Positions 10,816-22,004 of a stretch of 64,000 nucleotides of DNA are shown here, in pieces; position 1 is the first letter of the stretch, and every line of letters starts with the position of its first letter. A program made the translations under genes and the position numbers. Source of the DNA: Cepaea nemoralis (taxonomy: Eukaryota > Mollusca > Gastropoda > Stylommatophora > Helicidae); assembly GCA_014155875.1 (NCBI GenBank), contig JACEFZ010012588.1, positions 354,001 through 418,000 on the forward strand. Direction: 5' to 3'. A model generated the notes under the pieces. It had not been told where the DNA came from. It did not search any database and saw only the letters and a list, made by a program, of their open reading frames with translations.

Positions 10816-11690
10816 TGATGGTGTTTCTCCATCAAGAATGATGCTGACCCTTCATTTCATCCATTGGGGGTGAAAGTTTGGAGCTGTGAGTTCTAAGATG
10901 GCTGGTAAGGCCTATTTTGACTCGAAATGCTCTTTGACAATGTGGACAAAGAATGCTTGACGTTCCAGGAGGAGAATCTCCTGGGATGTTTTTTTTGTCT
11001 ACCTATTTTTCACAGCTCTTGCAGTCCTGTTTGCTACATGAGTGACTAAACCCTTGCGTAATGATGTACGCCACAAAATGTGGTCTTTGGCAGCAGTCTC
11101 CAAAGTGTTGTGATGAATTCCAAAAGCTTTTAATGAGATCTTCAGAGTGTCTTTAAAGCGTTTCCTCTGGCCGCCTTGGGAGCGTTTACCACAGTGAAGC
11201 TCACTGTAAAGGGAGCCTGTGATCTGACATGCGAGAAGTGACCAGCCCAGTAAATATGATTCTTCATTAGTATAGTGTGGATACTGGGCATGGACGCTCT
11301 TTCTAAGACTTCAGTTCTGGGATCTTGTCTTGCCATTTAATCTTCAATAGCTTCCTAACTCAGACTGTGTGGAAGTGGTTTAATTTCCTAGCGTGTCACT
11401 AATAAACAGTCCAGGTTTCATAAGTATATAGCAGTGTGGATAATACGACTGCTTTGTAGACTTGCAGCTTTGTCTGCAGGCTTATTCCATTTCAGCCCCA
11501 CACATTTTTGTATAGTCTGCCAAAGGCTGCACTGGCCTTGTAGATTCTCACATTCACTTTGTCATTAATTGTGGCAGCTTGTGACACAGTGCTGCCAAAG
11601 ATAGGTGAATTTGTCCACAACGCTTAGTTTATGACCATTCACTTTGATATTCGGCTCGGTGTCTAACATCATGTACTTGAGACCATAGCC
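10816..11690 (-). pseudogene. LINE reverse transcriptase, C-terminal remnant
   Basis: Degenerate second copy of the element at 43525-44930. On the minus strand, 11142-11336 encodes EVLERASMPSIHTILMKN followed by IYWAGHFSHV, the post-RT segment of a LINE protein, and 11440-11600 matches the KVNGH/DKF and ISKASAAFG segments seen in the better copy. Frameshifts and stops throughout. The N-terminal RT core, including the active site, is missing here. Both copies share the end block around TTTCATCYATTGGGG. Confidence 0.7.
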
Positions 11691-11869
11691 AACAACTACC
11701 CATCATCTGCCAATAAGCTCAATCTAACACCTGCTCCTATTCTTTCACGTTACCTTGGTTGAGAAGCGAGGAATAAACAGGCACTAAGCCTTGCCCAAGG
11801 GTGCCCCGTAGGTGAGCAGAGGGAGGAAGGTGCCTTGCTTCTCCCTTGACAGAGGAACCCCTATCCCAC

Positions 11870-12110
11870 CAACCGTGTAACTCATCATCATCACGTGCTA
11901 TGCTAATTAGTGTGGGCAGTCATGTTTCGCAATCTCACGTGATCACCAGAGTCGTGGATCAGCTCAGTGTTCTTGTCTCGACCATATCACGTGGCCAAGC
12001 CATTAAAATAATTATTTCTCTGCCTTCCCCTTATTCTTTTTCCCTCAATCTTGCCAGTTGTCACTTAGTTCTCTAATTTATTTCTTCTTATAATGTGTCC
12101 AAAACATGTT
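11870..12110 (-). pseudogene. LINE 3' end remnant with (ATG)n tail
   Basis: Minus-strand reading gives VTTGKIEGKR and GRQRN followed by LIHDSGDHVRLRNMTAH, the recurrent C-terminal tail of RT proteins of this LINE type, ending at ATGATGATGAG. Only the last part is left; boundaries approximate. Confidence 0.6.
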
Positions 12111-12224
12111 GACTGTCTAGTCTAATTTCTCTAATCAATTTACGGTTTTCAGTTGTTCTTGTATGACTTGCTCACTGGTTGTTTTTTTTTTCCATGGTAT
12201 TCTTCCCAAGTAACATCCCCGTAA

Positions 12225-13045
12225 AGTATGTGCATATGTTAGTTTCACGGTGTTACCTTTCCTCTGGAATAAAACTAGGCAAGCCAAAAGAGGGATCATG
12301 CTGCATGGGAAAAACATGGTCTCGACTTTTCAGCCTAGGCTTTGTGCTAAAGATGTATTACACAGGAAATCAATTTGGGAACACCTTGAGGCCACTGAGA
12401 CAGTTACATAAATAAACACACAAAGTATTGTTTGTGTTCACAGAAGGAGAAGAAGGAAGTAGACTAGAGGACGCACTAAACAACTAGACAACACAAAATT
12501 TGAAAGTTATAGTTACCGGCCGGGATTCGAACGTGTCACTTCCAAATGGCGGCAGCGCCTCGCTGCAGGAACAAGTGTACTTCGACGCATGACCAACTAG
12601 AGACTCCGAAAAAGTGTCTTCATTAGTCATGTCCATCATACACATGAACCTACAACTATGGAACACGGATAGAATTTGTATAAAACCACTGAGGTGTATG
12701 ATAGACACGACTAATGAAGACACTTTTTCGGAGTGTCTAGTTGGTCATGCGTCGAAGTACACTTGTTCCTGCAGCAAGGCGCTGCCGCTATTTCGAGGTG
12801 ACAGGTTTGAATCCCAGTCGGTAACTATAGCTTTCAAATTTTATGTTGTCTAATTTGTCCTCTAGTCTCTACTTCCTTCTTCTCCTTCTGTGAGCGCCAA
12901 ACAATACTTTGTTTGTGGTAAAGAGAGGTATAACATTCGCTACCACCACGGGTTGCAGTAGTTGTGTCTTGTTAGAAACACAGTGTAACAAACTAGTAAT
13001 AAACTATCATCTGTGAAGATGGCAAGATGCCAGTCTCAAATCAGT
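12225..13045 (+). repeat. Dispersed repeat D, copy 2, split by a palindromic insertion
   Basis: 12225-12345 matches the left half of repeat D (TACCTTTCCTCTGGAAT, GAGGGATCATGCTGCATGGG, GGCTTTGTGCTAAAG) and 12915-13045 matches the right half (GGTAAAGAGAGGTATAACATTCGC, AATAAACTATCATCTG). The halves are joined in copy 1, so the palindrome between them is an insertion. Confidence 0.75.
12400..12920. repeat. Palindromic pair of tRNA-derived SINEs
   Basis: Arms of about 230 bp (12415-12652 and 12690-12920) are inverted copies with a spacer of roughly 40 bp. Each arm carries a tRNA-like promoter: box A TAGTTGGTCATGCG and box B near CGTTCGAATCCC (left arm, read on the minus strand) or GGTTTGAATCCC (right arm, plus strand). 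The body includes CCTCTAGTCTACTTCC. Single relatives lie on the minus strand at 46150-46440 and 47530-47860. Similar short open frames on both strands are a result of the inversion, not genes. Confidence 0.75.
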
Positions 13046-13264
13046 ATTAGCTTTTTACTACACATGAACACATACACACCTGTGTGTAGATGTGTGTGCA
13101 CACACATCTGTGCATACTTTTTACACCCATGGTTGCACATTATTCCAGGTCCACACAAAACAGCATTTCCCCGCATAAACTTATCTGCTTATCTTAATTA
13201 TTCAAGCAAAACATTATCTCACTCTAGGCTGTGATCCCAAATGCAGCTCTCTAGCAAACATTTC

Positions 13265-13990
13265 ACACATGTTACAGTTAATGTCTGAACACTGAACCAG
13301 TTAAGGTCTGAATACTGAATATTGGTTAATGTATGAATACCTGAATACTGGTTAATGTCTGAATACTGAATACCAGTTAATGTCTGAACACTGAATACCA
13401 GTTAATGTCTGAATACTGAATATTGGTTAATGTATGAGTACCTGAATACTGGTTAATGTCTGAATACTAAATACCAGTTAATGTCTGAATATTGAATACC
13501 AGTTAATGTATGAATACTGAATACTGGTTAATGTATGAGTACCTGAATACTGGTTAATGTCTGAATACTGGTTAATGTCTGAATACTGAATACTGGTTAA
13601 TGTCTGAATACTGAATACCAGTTAATGTCTGAATACTGAATACCAGTTAATGTCTGAATATTGAATACCAGTTAATGTCTGAATACTGAATACTGGTTAA
13701 TGCCTGAATACTGAATACCAGTTAATGTCTGAATACTGAATACTGGTTAATGTCTGAATACTGAATACCAGTTAATGTCTGAATACTGAATACCAGTTAA
13801 TGTCTGAATACTGAATACCAGTTAATGTCTGAATACTGAATACTGGTTAATGCCTGAATACTGAATACCAGTTAATGTCTGAATACTGAATACTGGTTAA
13901 TGTCTGAATAATAAATACCAGTTAATGTCTTAATACTTAATGCTGCTTAATGTCTGAATACTGAATACCCCTTAATGTCTGAATAGAATA
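13265..13990 (+). repeat. 25-bp minisatellite, about 28 units
   Basis: Unit TACCAGTTAATGTCTGAATACTGAA with TACTGG variants and some shortened units. Preceded at 13046-13264 by non-coding sequence with no recognised content; 13991-14330 is likewise unassigned. Confidence 0.9.
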
Positions 13991-14334
13991 CCTACTTTTC
14001 CCATCCATGTTCACCTCAGTGTTTAGACCCCCCCTCCTCTCCCCAATCCCTCAAAATATGTTCATTTCTGCAAGTGTGTCATTGTTCATGCCTGAAGGGA
14101 GGCTTTACCAGGCTGAGAAACAAACAGTTTGCCCAAGCAACTGCCTTGCCAGACTCAAAATCTCAGCTTATGGAAGATTATTATACATGTTCTACAATGA
14201 TTAAGGCATGCATCCTAACCTGAAGCTCAAGATGTCTTAGGGTCAGTGTTGAGTAGGGATGGTAAGGAAGGTGTTTGTGAAAATGTACTATGGTTTGAAA
14301 TTAGTTAATTGTTGTTGTTGTGAATACAAGAATG

Positions 14335-14600
14335 TACATCCCAGATTCAAGAATGAGTTATTATCATCATATGCCCTGCCAGCTGCAGTAGGCATTCATG
14401 TCTCTCCACAGATGTCAGTCTTTGGTGTTCTGGATTAACTCTACTGAAGATATTCCTCCATGCCACCATCTCAGTCCACCCAGCATCATTTCTCTTGGTC
14501 TGCCTCTGCCTATCTTCCCGTGGATATTTCCAGTAGTCACGATGTTCTCCAATGTGTTACTTCCCATAACATGACCAAAAAAAGCTGTTTAAGATTGACT
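14335..14600 (-). pseudogene. LINE 3' end remnant
   Basis: Minus strand, 3' end of the (ATG)n-tailed LINE family: FFGHVMGSNTLENIV-like block, GRQRPREMMLGGLRWWHG-like block and AYCSWQG ending before ATGATGATAAT. It is close to copies at 30114-30474 and 49020-49330. Only the C-terminal segment is present. Confidence 0.6.
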
Positions 14601-14683
14601 TACAACAGATAATTCAACCGCTTGTAGAATGCCTCTAATGATATGCATCGTAGAGTACAGGGTTACTATCTTTGCTACTCTTA

Positions 14684-14822
14684 AGTGCCCAGGTAACACA
14701 CAGGTTTCAGACACTCTGGAAACAGAAAGTGCCCAGGTAACACACAGGTTTCAGACACACTGGAAACAGAAAGTTCCCAGGTAACACATGGGTTTCAGAC
14801 ACATTGGAAACAGAAAGTGCCC
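14684..14822 (+). repeat. 44-bp tandem repeat, about 3 units
   Basis: Unit GTGCCCAGGTAACACACAGG plus TTTCAGACACTCTGGAAACAGAAA, three diverged copies. Confidence 0.85.
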
Positions 14823-14907
14823 GGACCTGTGAGTGATGAACAGCAGACACAGCAGACACCACACAAAGGAATTGTCTAGAAAGCTCATTCTAACATGGTG
14901 CTAACAG

Positions 14908-14910
14908 GGA

Positions 14911-14970
<60 letters not shown>

Positions 14971-14972
14971 AA

Positions 14973-15032
<60 letters not shown>

Positions 15033-15034
15033 AA

Positions 15035-15105
<71 letters not shown>
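14908..15105 (+). repeat. (GAAA)n microsatellite
   Basis: About 200 bp of GAAA with occasional AAAAAG interruptions. Open frames coding Lys/Glu/Arg or Phe/Leu/Ser runs here are artefacts. Confidence 0.98.
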
Positions 15106-15274
15106 GACAAAAACTGGTCACCCAATATAATAACCCATACCGCAGCATCTGACAAAAGAATATTATCCGTAACTACTAACAAGGAAGAAATGGAAAATGT
15201 CACAAACTTTGAACATCCTGGTTCCCTAATTAACAATAAAAGCAACAGTTGAATGGGGGTCAAAAGTTTAACTA

Positions 15275-15712
15275 GCCATAGCAATGTAGAGGTGTATTAG
15301 AAGCCCATGGCACAATACCTGGACACAAGCCATAGCAATGTAGAGATATATTAGAAGCCCATGGCACAACACCTGGACACAAGCCATAGCAATGTAGAGT
15401 TGTATTAGGAGCCCATGGCACAATACCTGGACACAAGCCATAGCAATGTAGAGATGTATTAGGAGCCCATGGCACAATACCTGGACACAAGTTACAGCAA
15501 TGTAGAGGTGTATTAGGAGCCCATGGCACAATACCTGGACACAAGTTACAGCAATGTAGAGATGTATTAGGAGCCCATGGCACAATACCTGGACACAAGC
15601 CATAGCAATGTAGAGGTGTATTAGGAGCCCATGGCACAATACCTGGACACAAGTTACAGCAATGTAGAGGTGTATTAGAAGCCCATGGCACACTACCTGG
15701 TCACAAGCTAGA
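15275..15712 (+). repeat. 54-bp minisatellite, about 8 units
   Basis: Unit contains GCAATGTAGAGGTGTATTAG and AGCCCATGGCACAATACCTG. The period is 54 bp, so minus-strand frames stay open for 139-160 codons without being genes. The right edge abuts a LINE 3' end. Confidence 0.93.
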
Positions 15713-15880
15713 ATCTCAAAACTGAGAGGGAAGACCAGGAGAACTTTCAATCAGATAGCGGTGGGAACAATTAGTAGTGTGACTCTTCACTGACTGTTGA
15801 ACAAGGGGATAGAACACATATGGGAATGTTCTGAGTGCAGTGATGTCGTTTCTTAGCTCAACTGAACTCAACTCAACCAG
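15713..15880 (+). pseudogene. 3' end of RNase H-bearing LINE (I-like), fragment
   Basis: Nearly identical to 18530-18690: SRISKLRGKTRRTFNQIAVG-type coding, a HIWECSECSDV zinc-knuckle-like end, then a short tail rich in CAACTCAACTC. Only the last ~50 codons remain, fused to the 54-bp array. Confidence 0.75.
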
Positions 15881-16220
15881 CAAAGGATGAAGAATATTTT
15901 CAGAGGATGAGAGTGAGTTCTGGAAAGTACCTCCTTCATCATGAGGGTTTAACTTTTCAGTTTAATACTAACTTGACCCTTTGATATATATGTTATTTTG
16001 CCTTCACTTGCTTTGAAGTTAAGCATGGTCCATGCACATGCTACCACTTCTCGTGCAGTGGAGACAACACCTGACTGGTTGATTAGAAAAAAAGACGAAC
16101 AGAGAAGGTTGGTTTCCTTCTAATAAAGACAGTTAATTCTGCCTTTCCTTAATATAACCCAGTCAACGACTGACTTCTTACTATCAAGCTGAAAACAAAG
16201 AAAAGGAGCACCACAATTAT
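15881..16220. other. Non-coding, nothing recognised
   Basis: No open frame of note and no repeat recognised. Confidence 0.4.
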
Positions 16221-16224
16221 ACAC

Positions 16225-16332
16225 GTCTAAGCAACAACTAACTACTGAGCGTAATCTTGACAAGAAATCAACAATTAGCTGAAAGATGCTGATGTTGACA
16301 GCAATGTCCTATAAAGGATATGCAAACAATTT
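16225..16332 (+). repeat. SINE family B central domain
   Basis: AACTACTGAGCGTAATCTTG, AAGAAATCAACAATTAGCTG, CAATGTCCTATAAAGGATAT. The tRNA-like head is missing. Confidence 0.7.
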
Positions 16333-16454
16333 AATTTTAATGCAACAACTGCAGCAGAAGAAGATAAAGTCTGGGAATTTTACAGCAGTCTACAAGCAAT
16401 ATTAGGAAAAGCACAAAGAAGAGACATTGTGATAATCATTCACCGAGAAGATTG

Positions 16455-16610
16455 GAACCAAAGGAACAGAAGAACAAACTTTATTTTTAAAAGGTCACAA
16501 ATTGGGCATGCAGGCCCATCTTACATCTGGCTCTTTCAATCACTTATCTTTCGCTCAACAAATGTGCATGCTATATTGGCACAGGAAAAAAACATTGTCA
16601 AATTAATGTT
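16455..16610. repeat. Dispersed repeat E, copy 1
   Basis: Shares AAATTGGGCATGCAGGCCC, TTACATCTGGCTCTTTCAATC and AAAAAACATTGTCAAAT with 47098-47250. Family not identified. Confidence 0.6.
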
Positions 16611-16835
16611 GTAAACATAAACACATTGCGTATTACTATGTCGTGAGACAGGCAGACAGACGTACACATGCACATTCATAAACACATACATAAATCCTAC
16701 ATGCATACATCATTTACACAAACTCTCACAGTTATGCACCCACTCAATAACACACAAATACAAACACATATACTTACTCACAATCACAAACTCACTAACT
16801 AAAGTTTACTTATCCACCCACTCACTCACATGCAT

Positions 16836-16840
<5 letters not shown>

Positions 16841-16915
<75 letters not shown>
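16841..16915 (+). repeat. (CT)n microsatellite
   Basis: Uninterrupted CT dinucleotides, 75 bp. The preceding 16611-16840 is CA/AC-rich low-complexity DNA; 16916-17300 is unassigned. Confidence 0.98.
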
Positions 16916-16917
<2 letters not shown>

Positions 16918-17304
16918 ATATATCCTAATTCCTACATACAGCAAGGAAGACACATACATTCCTTACCATACTCACATAATTGACATATACACAGGTACAA
17001 GAAGAAGGTATGATGTCCATTTGGCATAAAAGATAGAAATTAGAGATGAGAGAAACTAATCCAAATTTTCCTTGAAAACAGCCTTTCACTTACAACTGAT
17101 GATGATAAGCAGGGGTAGAAAAATTCAAGGCACTAGTTACAATGGTGCCTGGAAATGTTTACCTGACACTTGAATTTTCCAAAAGTTCTCTTCACCCATA
17201 TTTGCAAACCATATTCTGGCTCCTGTGAAAAAGGGACTGACTCCTGAATTATGTTAATTGTGTTTTTCTACCTCGCATATAAGATAGATACACATCACTC
17301 TTTG

Positions 17305-17528
17305 ATCATGTTAAGAGAAAATATCTGAAAAACATGAAAACAGGAAATATCCATGGGAAGATAGGCAGAGGCAAACTGAGAGACATGATGCTCGGTGGTC
17401 TAAGATGATGGCATGGAAGAATAACATCAACAGAGTTAATCCAGAACACCACAGACCAAGATATGTCAAGATACGTGAATGCCTATGCCCTGTGGCAGGG
17501 CTCATGATGATGATGATGATGATGATTT
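17305..17528 (+). pseudogene. LINE 3' end remnant with (ATG)n tail
   Basis: Plus strand: KTGNIHGKIGRGKLRDMMLG, then ELIQNTTDQDMSRYVNAYAL-like sequence in shifted frames, ending CTCATGATGATGATGATGATGATG. The (ATG)n end matches copies at 30474 and 49320. Confidence 0.6.
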
Positions 17529-17846
17529 CAACTAGTCAATTTCTGGTCACCTGTGTGGGGAATTATCTGTTATAAGTTGATCTGATACACTGAGCTTAAA
17601 ATTTACTATTACCAACCAAGGCTCCAAATTTACTATTACCAACCATGGTTCAAAATTTACTATTACCAACCAACACTCCAAATTTACTATTACCAACCAT
17701 GGTTCCAAAATTTACTATTACCAACCATGGCCCCCAAATTTACTATTACCAACCAATGCCCTAAATTTACTATAACCAACCATGGCCCCCAAATTTACTA
17801 TTACAAATCATGGCCCCAAATGTACTATTACCAACCATGCCTCCAA

Positions 17847-18676
17847 GTCAGGTGTGTGATCTAGAGACCATCAATCGTGAAAGAGAGTCGGTTGAAGTTC
17901 CGGATGACATGACGGACTGGCACAATGTAATAATAACACTGGGTCGTGAGTGCAGAGAATGGGCAGTGGGCCGCACTGAGTTTGAAGTGCAACAGCTGAT
18001 CCAGAGCAACACACATCAAGGTGACATAGTCATCTACACCGATGGGTCAGTAGTGAGAAACAGACGTAGTGGCTGGGGCTTTATTGCTAAGGCTAATGGA
18101 CGAGTCTTGAAAAAGGAGAGCCTGACATATGAGACTACGACCTCCAGCATGAGAACAGAGGTGAAGGCAGTAACAGCAGCATTCCGGTGGCTAGAGGAGA
18201 CTACTGCAACACACCTTGTGTTCATTACAGATTCAAAGAATATGCTTAGCAAGGTGGAGAAAGGAATGTTTCGTGTGGAATGGCTCTCGTCGCTTCAGAG
18301 GTCACAGATTGTGAGAATTGTGTGGATATTTTGCCCTGGCCATGCGAGTGTACGGGGGAATGAACAGGCTGATAGGCTAGCAGGGAATGCACCTCATGGT
18401 GGTTTCTTGCCTATGGACAAGGGAGAGGTGGTCGTGCGCTTGTGGGACCAGGTGGAGAAGGTGGAGGAACAGATTGAGAACCCATATGTGGAAAGAATGA
18501 GATTGCAGGGGATCGGCAGGGTTTCTGGAAGAATCTCAAAACTGAGAGGGAAGACCAGGAGAACATTTAATCAGATAGCGGTGGGAACAATTAGTAGTAT
18601 GACTCTTCCCTGGCTGTTGAACGAGGGGACTGAGCATGTATGGGAATGTCCTGAGTGCAGTGATGTCGGTTCTTGA
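17847..18676 (+). CDS. RNase H domain and C-terminus of an I-like LINE ORF2, 5'-truncated
   Basis: An uninterrupted frame of about 275 codons. The RNase HI fold is complete by motif: IVIYTDGSVV (Asp), SSMRTEVKAVTAAF (Glu), LVFITDSKNML (Asp), and PGHASVRGNEQADRLAG (His region and last Asp); all four acidic catalytic residues are present. After it come a coiled, charged stretch and a C-terminal HVWECPECSD knuckle. RNase H downstream of RT is known from LINE clades such as I, R1 and LOA; RT itself is cut off, so this is a 5'-truncated copy. It lies inside the 27-bp minisatellite, flanked by CCATGCCTCCAA (left) and CCATGCCTCTAA (right), a likely target duplication. The apparent upstream start codon lies in the minisatellite and is not meaningful. 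Confidence 0.82.
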
Positions 18677-18747
18677 CTCAACTCAACCCATGCCTCTAAA
18701 TGTACTATTGCCAACCAATGCCCCAAATTTACTATTACCAACCAATG

Positions 18748-18868
18748 CCGCTCAGAAACCAATGGCAAACTACTGAGCGTAATCTTGCCAAGAAATCAAC
18801 ATACAGCTGAAATATGCTGGTGATGACAGCAATGTCCTGTAAAGGATATGCAAAAAAAAAAAAAAACC
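18748..18868 (+). repeat. SINE family B, 5'-truncated, poly(A)-tailed
   Basis: Starts CGCTCAGAAACCAATGGC and ends GTAAAGGATATGC followed by A(14). Flanked by CCAATGCC on both sides, which is part of the minisatellite unit and also fits a target duplication. It shows that the family ends at the GGATATGCAA block. Confidence 0.75.
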
Positions 18869-19120
18869 AATGCCCCAAATTTACTATTACCAACCATGGC
18901 CAACAATTTTACTATTACCAACCATGGCCCCAAATTTATTATTATAAATCACAGCCCCAAATTTACTATTACCAACCAATGCCCCAAATTTACTATTACC
19001 AACCATGGCCAACAATTTTACTATTACCATCCATGGCCCCAAATTTATTATTATAAATCACAGCCCCAAATTTACTATTACCAACCAATGCCTCAAATTT
19101 ATATTACCAACCACATATCT

Positions 19121-20589
19121 AAATTTATTCTAAAAACTTAGCTTGCAAAAATGGCAGTTTTTGAGAATGTATGAGTTAAAATGTGTGTACTAAATAGACA
19201 AACATGCGTCCCAAACACTCTGTGTAGTGAATATAATATGATATGAAGGTACTCCCATGATGGATACTGTCACCTGTCCTGCCTAGAAATAACTAGAAAG
19301 AGAGCAAAGAATGGACAGGTAATTAAAATTCACACACAAAAATGGACCTCTATTATAACTGACGTCGCAGAAGCAGGTTGAACGAGGCTGAATTTTTATT
19401 TTTTTTAAAATTTTTTCGTAAATATTGAACTGAAACCATGCTACCATAGGAATTTGCAGGGTTGTGGCTTCATGTACACTATGTCACGGCATAGAAAGTT
19501 AAAGTTACTAGTTCCATTCTTTACACCCCCCCCCCCCCCCCCCCGAGAAAATAATGACAATCATATAGTACTCATTTCAGGAGACCAGGTTGACCAAAAG
19601 ATCTGCACTTATAAGGGGGCGGGGTGGGACATTTTACAATAACAGAAACTGAATCCCAGAAAATTGTTTTGGTAAATAAGTTCACTAATTACTACGCCAA
19701 CAGTTTATGGCAAATTATGGCACAAGTTTAGCAGCCCAGCAGACAACAGGAACTTTAAACTCTCAACAAGCAACTATTTTAAAACAAAACAAACATAAAA
19801 TAAAATTAGTTCTTGCATAATGATACAGATTGAAATCCTGTATTAGGAAACACTGCTAAATTATGCATTCAAAAGAAAACACATCGCGTATTGCTTGCTT
19901 AATAATTACCGTATAGTGTATAGTTACTATTTTAGTAATTTAGCAGATAACAGTTTACACGCTACACTCAAAACAAAATGAACCGTGGGTAAACGAAATA
20001 ATATATCATTAGTGACATTAGTAGTTACTGGATAGTTATTTTAATATTTTAAATTTATTAGTTAACTGAACTCTGTTAACTAGACTTCGTGGTATTTTAT
20101 TTATACTATTTATAGCTATTTTATTATAATAAGCGCATTAAAAGGCCGTTAAAAAGTAAACAATCACGACAAGGAAAGTGACCCTAAACATCAAATAAAC
20201 ATACGCCGTGCAATAAATCAGTTCTGCTAATTAACACCTGTTTTTGCTTATGTAATTTGGATACGTCTACTTACTGGAGTTTAGGTGTCCCTGACTGTCA
20301 CCCACTGCCCTCTCCATCCCGATTAATTGTTGAGAAGAAAACATTAGACCACAGTCAACACACGCACTGAATTCGGCATACAATCAACGATCACTGCCTC
20401 CGTACATACACAAATCAAACATTGAAACATACCGTAAATAAAGGGTTTGCAGCAAGCATTCGCTGAATAAATAAATTCAGCAAATAAACGACTTGCTGCT
20501 CCGAGATACAAGACTACTGCTGGGGTAATACAATCCATGAACTACAGTCCATTTCCGGTCTGGAGTCATCCGTGGAAGGGAGGGAATTC
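19121..20589. other. AT-rich non-coding region with a C(19) tract
   Basis: No gene or recognised repeat in 1.4 kb. 19526-19544 is an uninterrupted run of 19 C. Open frames here are short and without similarity that I recognise. Confidence 0.4.
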
Positions 20590-20639
20590 AGTATATTCAG
20601 ATAAGTGCATTGTAAGGAACAGGATTTTTGGAAACTGGT

Positions 20640-20825
20640 CGGGAGACCCGAGTTCGAATCCTAGGTAAGGTGTGGATTATTTTCTGTCGGGGGCAAAAAG
20701 AAAACCCTACCCAGCATAGTTCGCTGTGACTGCACTAGCCAGGTGGCCTTAATTCCTCAAGCTCAAGACCCCCACCTCCCTCCTGTCTTACACCGCAAGG
20801 TACTATTTTAGTATTTACTATAGTA
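20640..20825 (+). repeat. SINE family A, copy 2
   Basis: Box B-like CGAGTTCGAATCCTAGG, then TTTCTGTCGGGGGCAAAAAG, TGACTGCACTAGCCAGGTGG and CTCAAGACCCCC. The box A half is poorly preserved. Ends in an AT-rich stretch with TAGTATTTACTATAGTA. Confidence 0.75.
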
Positions 20826-20984
20826 CAATAGCCTATAGGCAGTGCATGACAGTTTTATTTTTTTGGGCTGAAATTCTGCTCAAGATTCATGGAGGAAATT
20901 TGAAGAAAGGCGCTAGTCACAGGATCCGGAACTTCAATTATCCCTCCCCACGACGCCTAACGGCATAAGTGGAAGAAACAGAAA

Positions 20985-21287
20985 CAGAACAGAGATATAT
21001 ATAGGCATGGTATACACTGCCATTGGGCTGTGAAATGTTACTAGTATCTTGCCGTTTTGACAGACGATAGTTTATTACATTGTGCTTCAAAAATATGGCG
21101 GGGACCATGGATGGAACTATAATTATACCTTTCCGTAGCACAAAGCCTGAGCTGAAACGTAAGGACCATGTGTTGCACACGCAGCATGATCCCTCTCTGG
21201 GCCTACCCTGTTTATTCCAGAGGAAAGGTAACACCAATACATCTAGATTAAGCCAGCTGCAGAAGCTGCAGGATCAGTAAAGCAATG
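20985..21287 (-). repeat. Dispersed repeat D, copy 3
   Basis: Reverse complement of the blocks listed for copy 1: CAGACGATAGTTTATTACA, TATACCTTTCCGTAGCACAA, GCAGCATGATCCCTCTCTGG, CCAGAGGAAAGGTAACACCA, CAGAAGCTGCAGG. The hAT element at 21296-27768 is inserted at its outer edge; sequence right of the element (27769 on) continues the old locus. Confidence 0.75.
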
Positions 21288-21487
21288 CTCTAACTCAGAG
21301 CAAACCACGGCCCACTTGTGGCCCGCCAGCTGTCAGAAAGTGGCACACGATGATACTTTTGATAAAGTCTATTCGTATAACAAAGAAAGATACTGACTAG
21401 ACGTGTGACTGAATATAACAATTTTTATTACAAGTACACTTGATTGTGAGGTATATGTATATGTGTGCAGACAGTTATTCATGTACA

Positions 21488-21605
21488 CGACGGTTAGAAT
21501 TTGTATCACGTGCAAGGAGTCACCACGGTACTGTCTGATCTTAGACCATGTGCAAGAAGCCATCTCGGTACTATCTGATCTTAGACCATGTGCAAGGAGC
21601 AACCA
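21488..21605 (+). repeat. 40-bp tandem repeat, about 2.5 units
   Basis: Units contain GTGCAAGGAGTCACCACGG and TACTGTCTGATCTTAGACCA. The remaining part to 22000 has no recognised content. Confidence 0.75.
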
Positions 21606-22004
21606 CAGTTGTAACCTCATTATTTAATAAAATATATTTTAATAATTTCAAACATTTACTCGGAGCGCCCCGTCATACTGCGATAATTTACTCTGCTCGT
21701 GGTTGTTATGCTCAGATATTATCGAATGCGCCTGTTCAGTTCTTAACGAAACGTTATGAAGTTCCCATATCCCAACCTTGTCAACCAATCAGATTCGCAA
21801 GGCGCCATGTTGTCGTCTGTTACAACTGTTTAGAAGAGTCGGTAATATTGTGTTTAAATTAGATTTTAATTCAAATAAAAATTTATCGTTAAAGCCTATA
21901 AACATGAGTGTGTAAACTCTAAAATCAAACAATGGTAAAAATCGAAAATGTGAAAACGCTGCTTGTCGTGAATTCAACGAAAATTGGACGGAGAAATATA
22001 TGTT

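Larger units (their letters stand above)
17604..19120 (+). repeat. 27-bp minisatellite split by two retroposons
   Basis: Unit CCAAATTTACTATTACCAAC plus CATGGCC or CAATGCC. Units at 17604-17846, 18690-18747 and 18866-19115. Interrupted by a LINE fragment (17847-18688) and by a SINE B copy with a poly(A) end (18748-18868). Confidence 0.9.

Noticed and set aside
12484..12853. Two similar 79-codon proteins on opposite strands
   Set aside because: Caused by the inverted SINE pair, including its tRNA-like part.
14895..15152. Coiled-coil Lys/Glu protein and its opposite-strand Phe/Leu frame
   Set aside because: Pure (GAAA)n microsatellite.
15268..15750. 160- and 139-codon minus frames
   Set aside because: 54-bp tandem repeat, open in two overlapping frames; no independent coding evidence.
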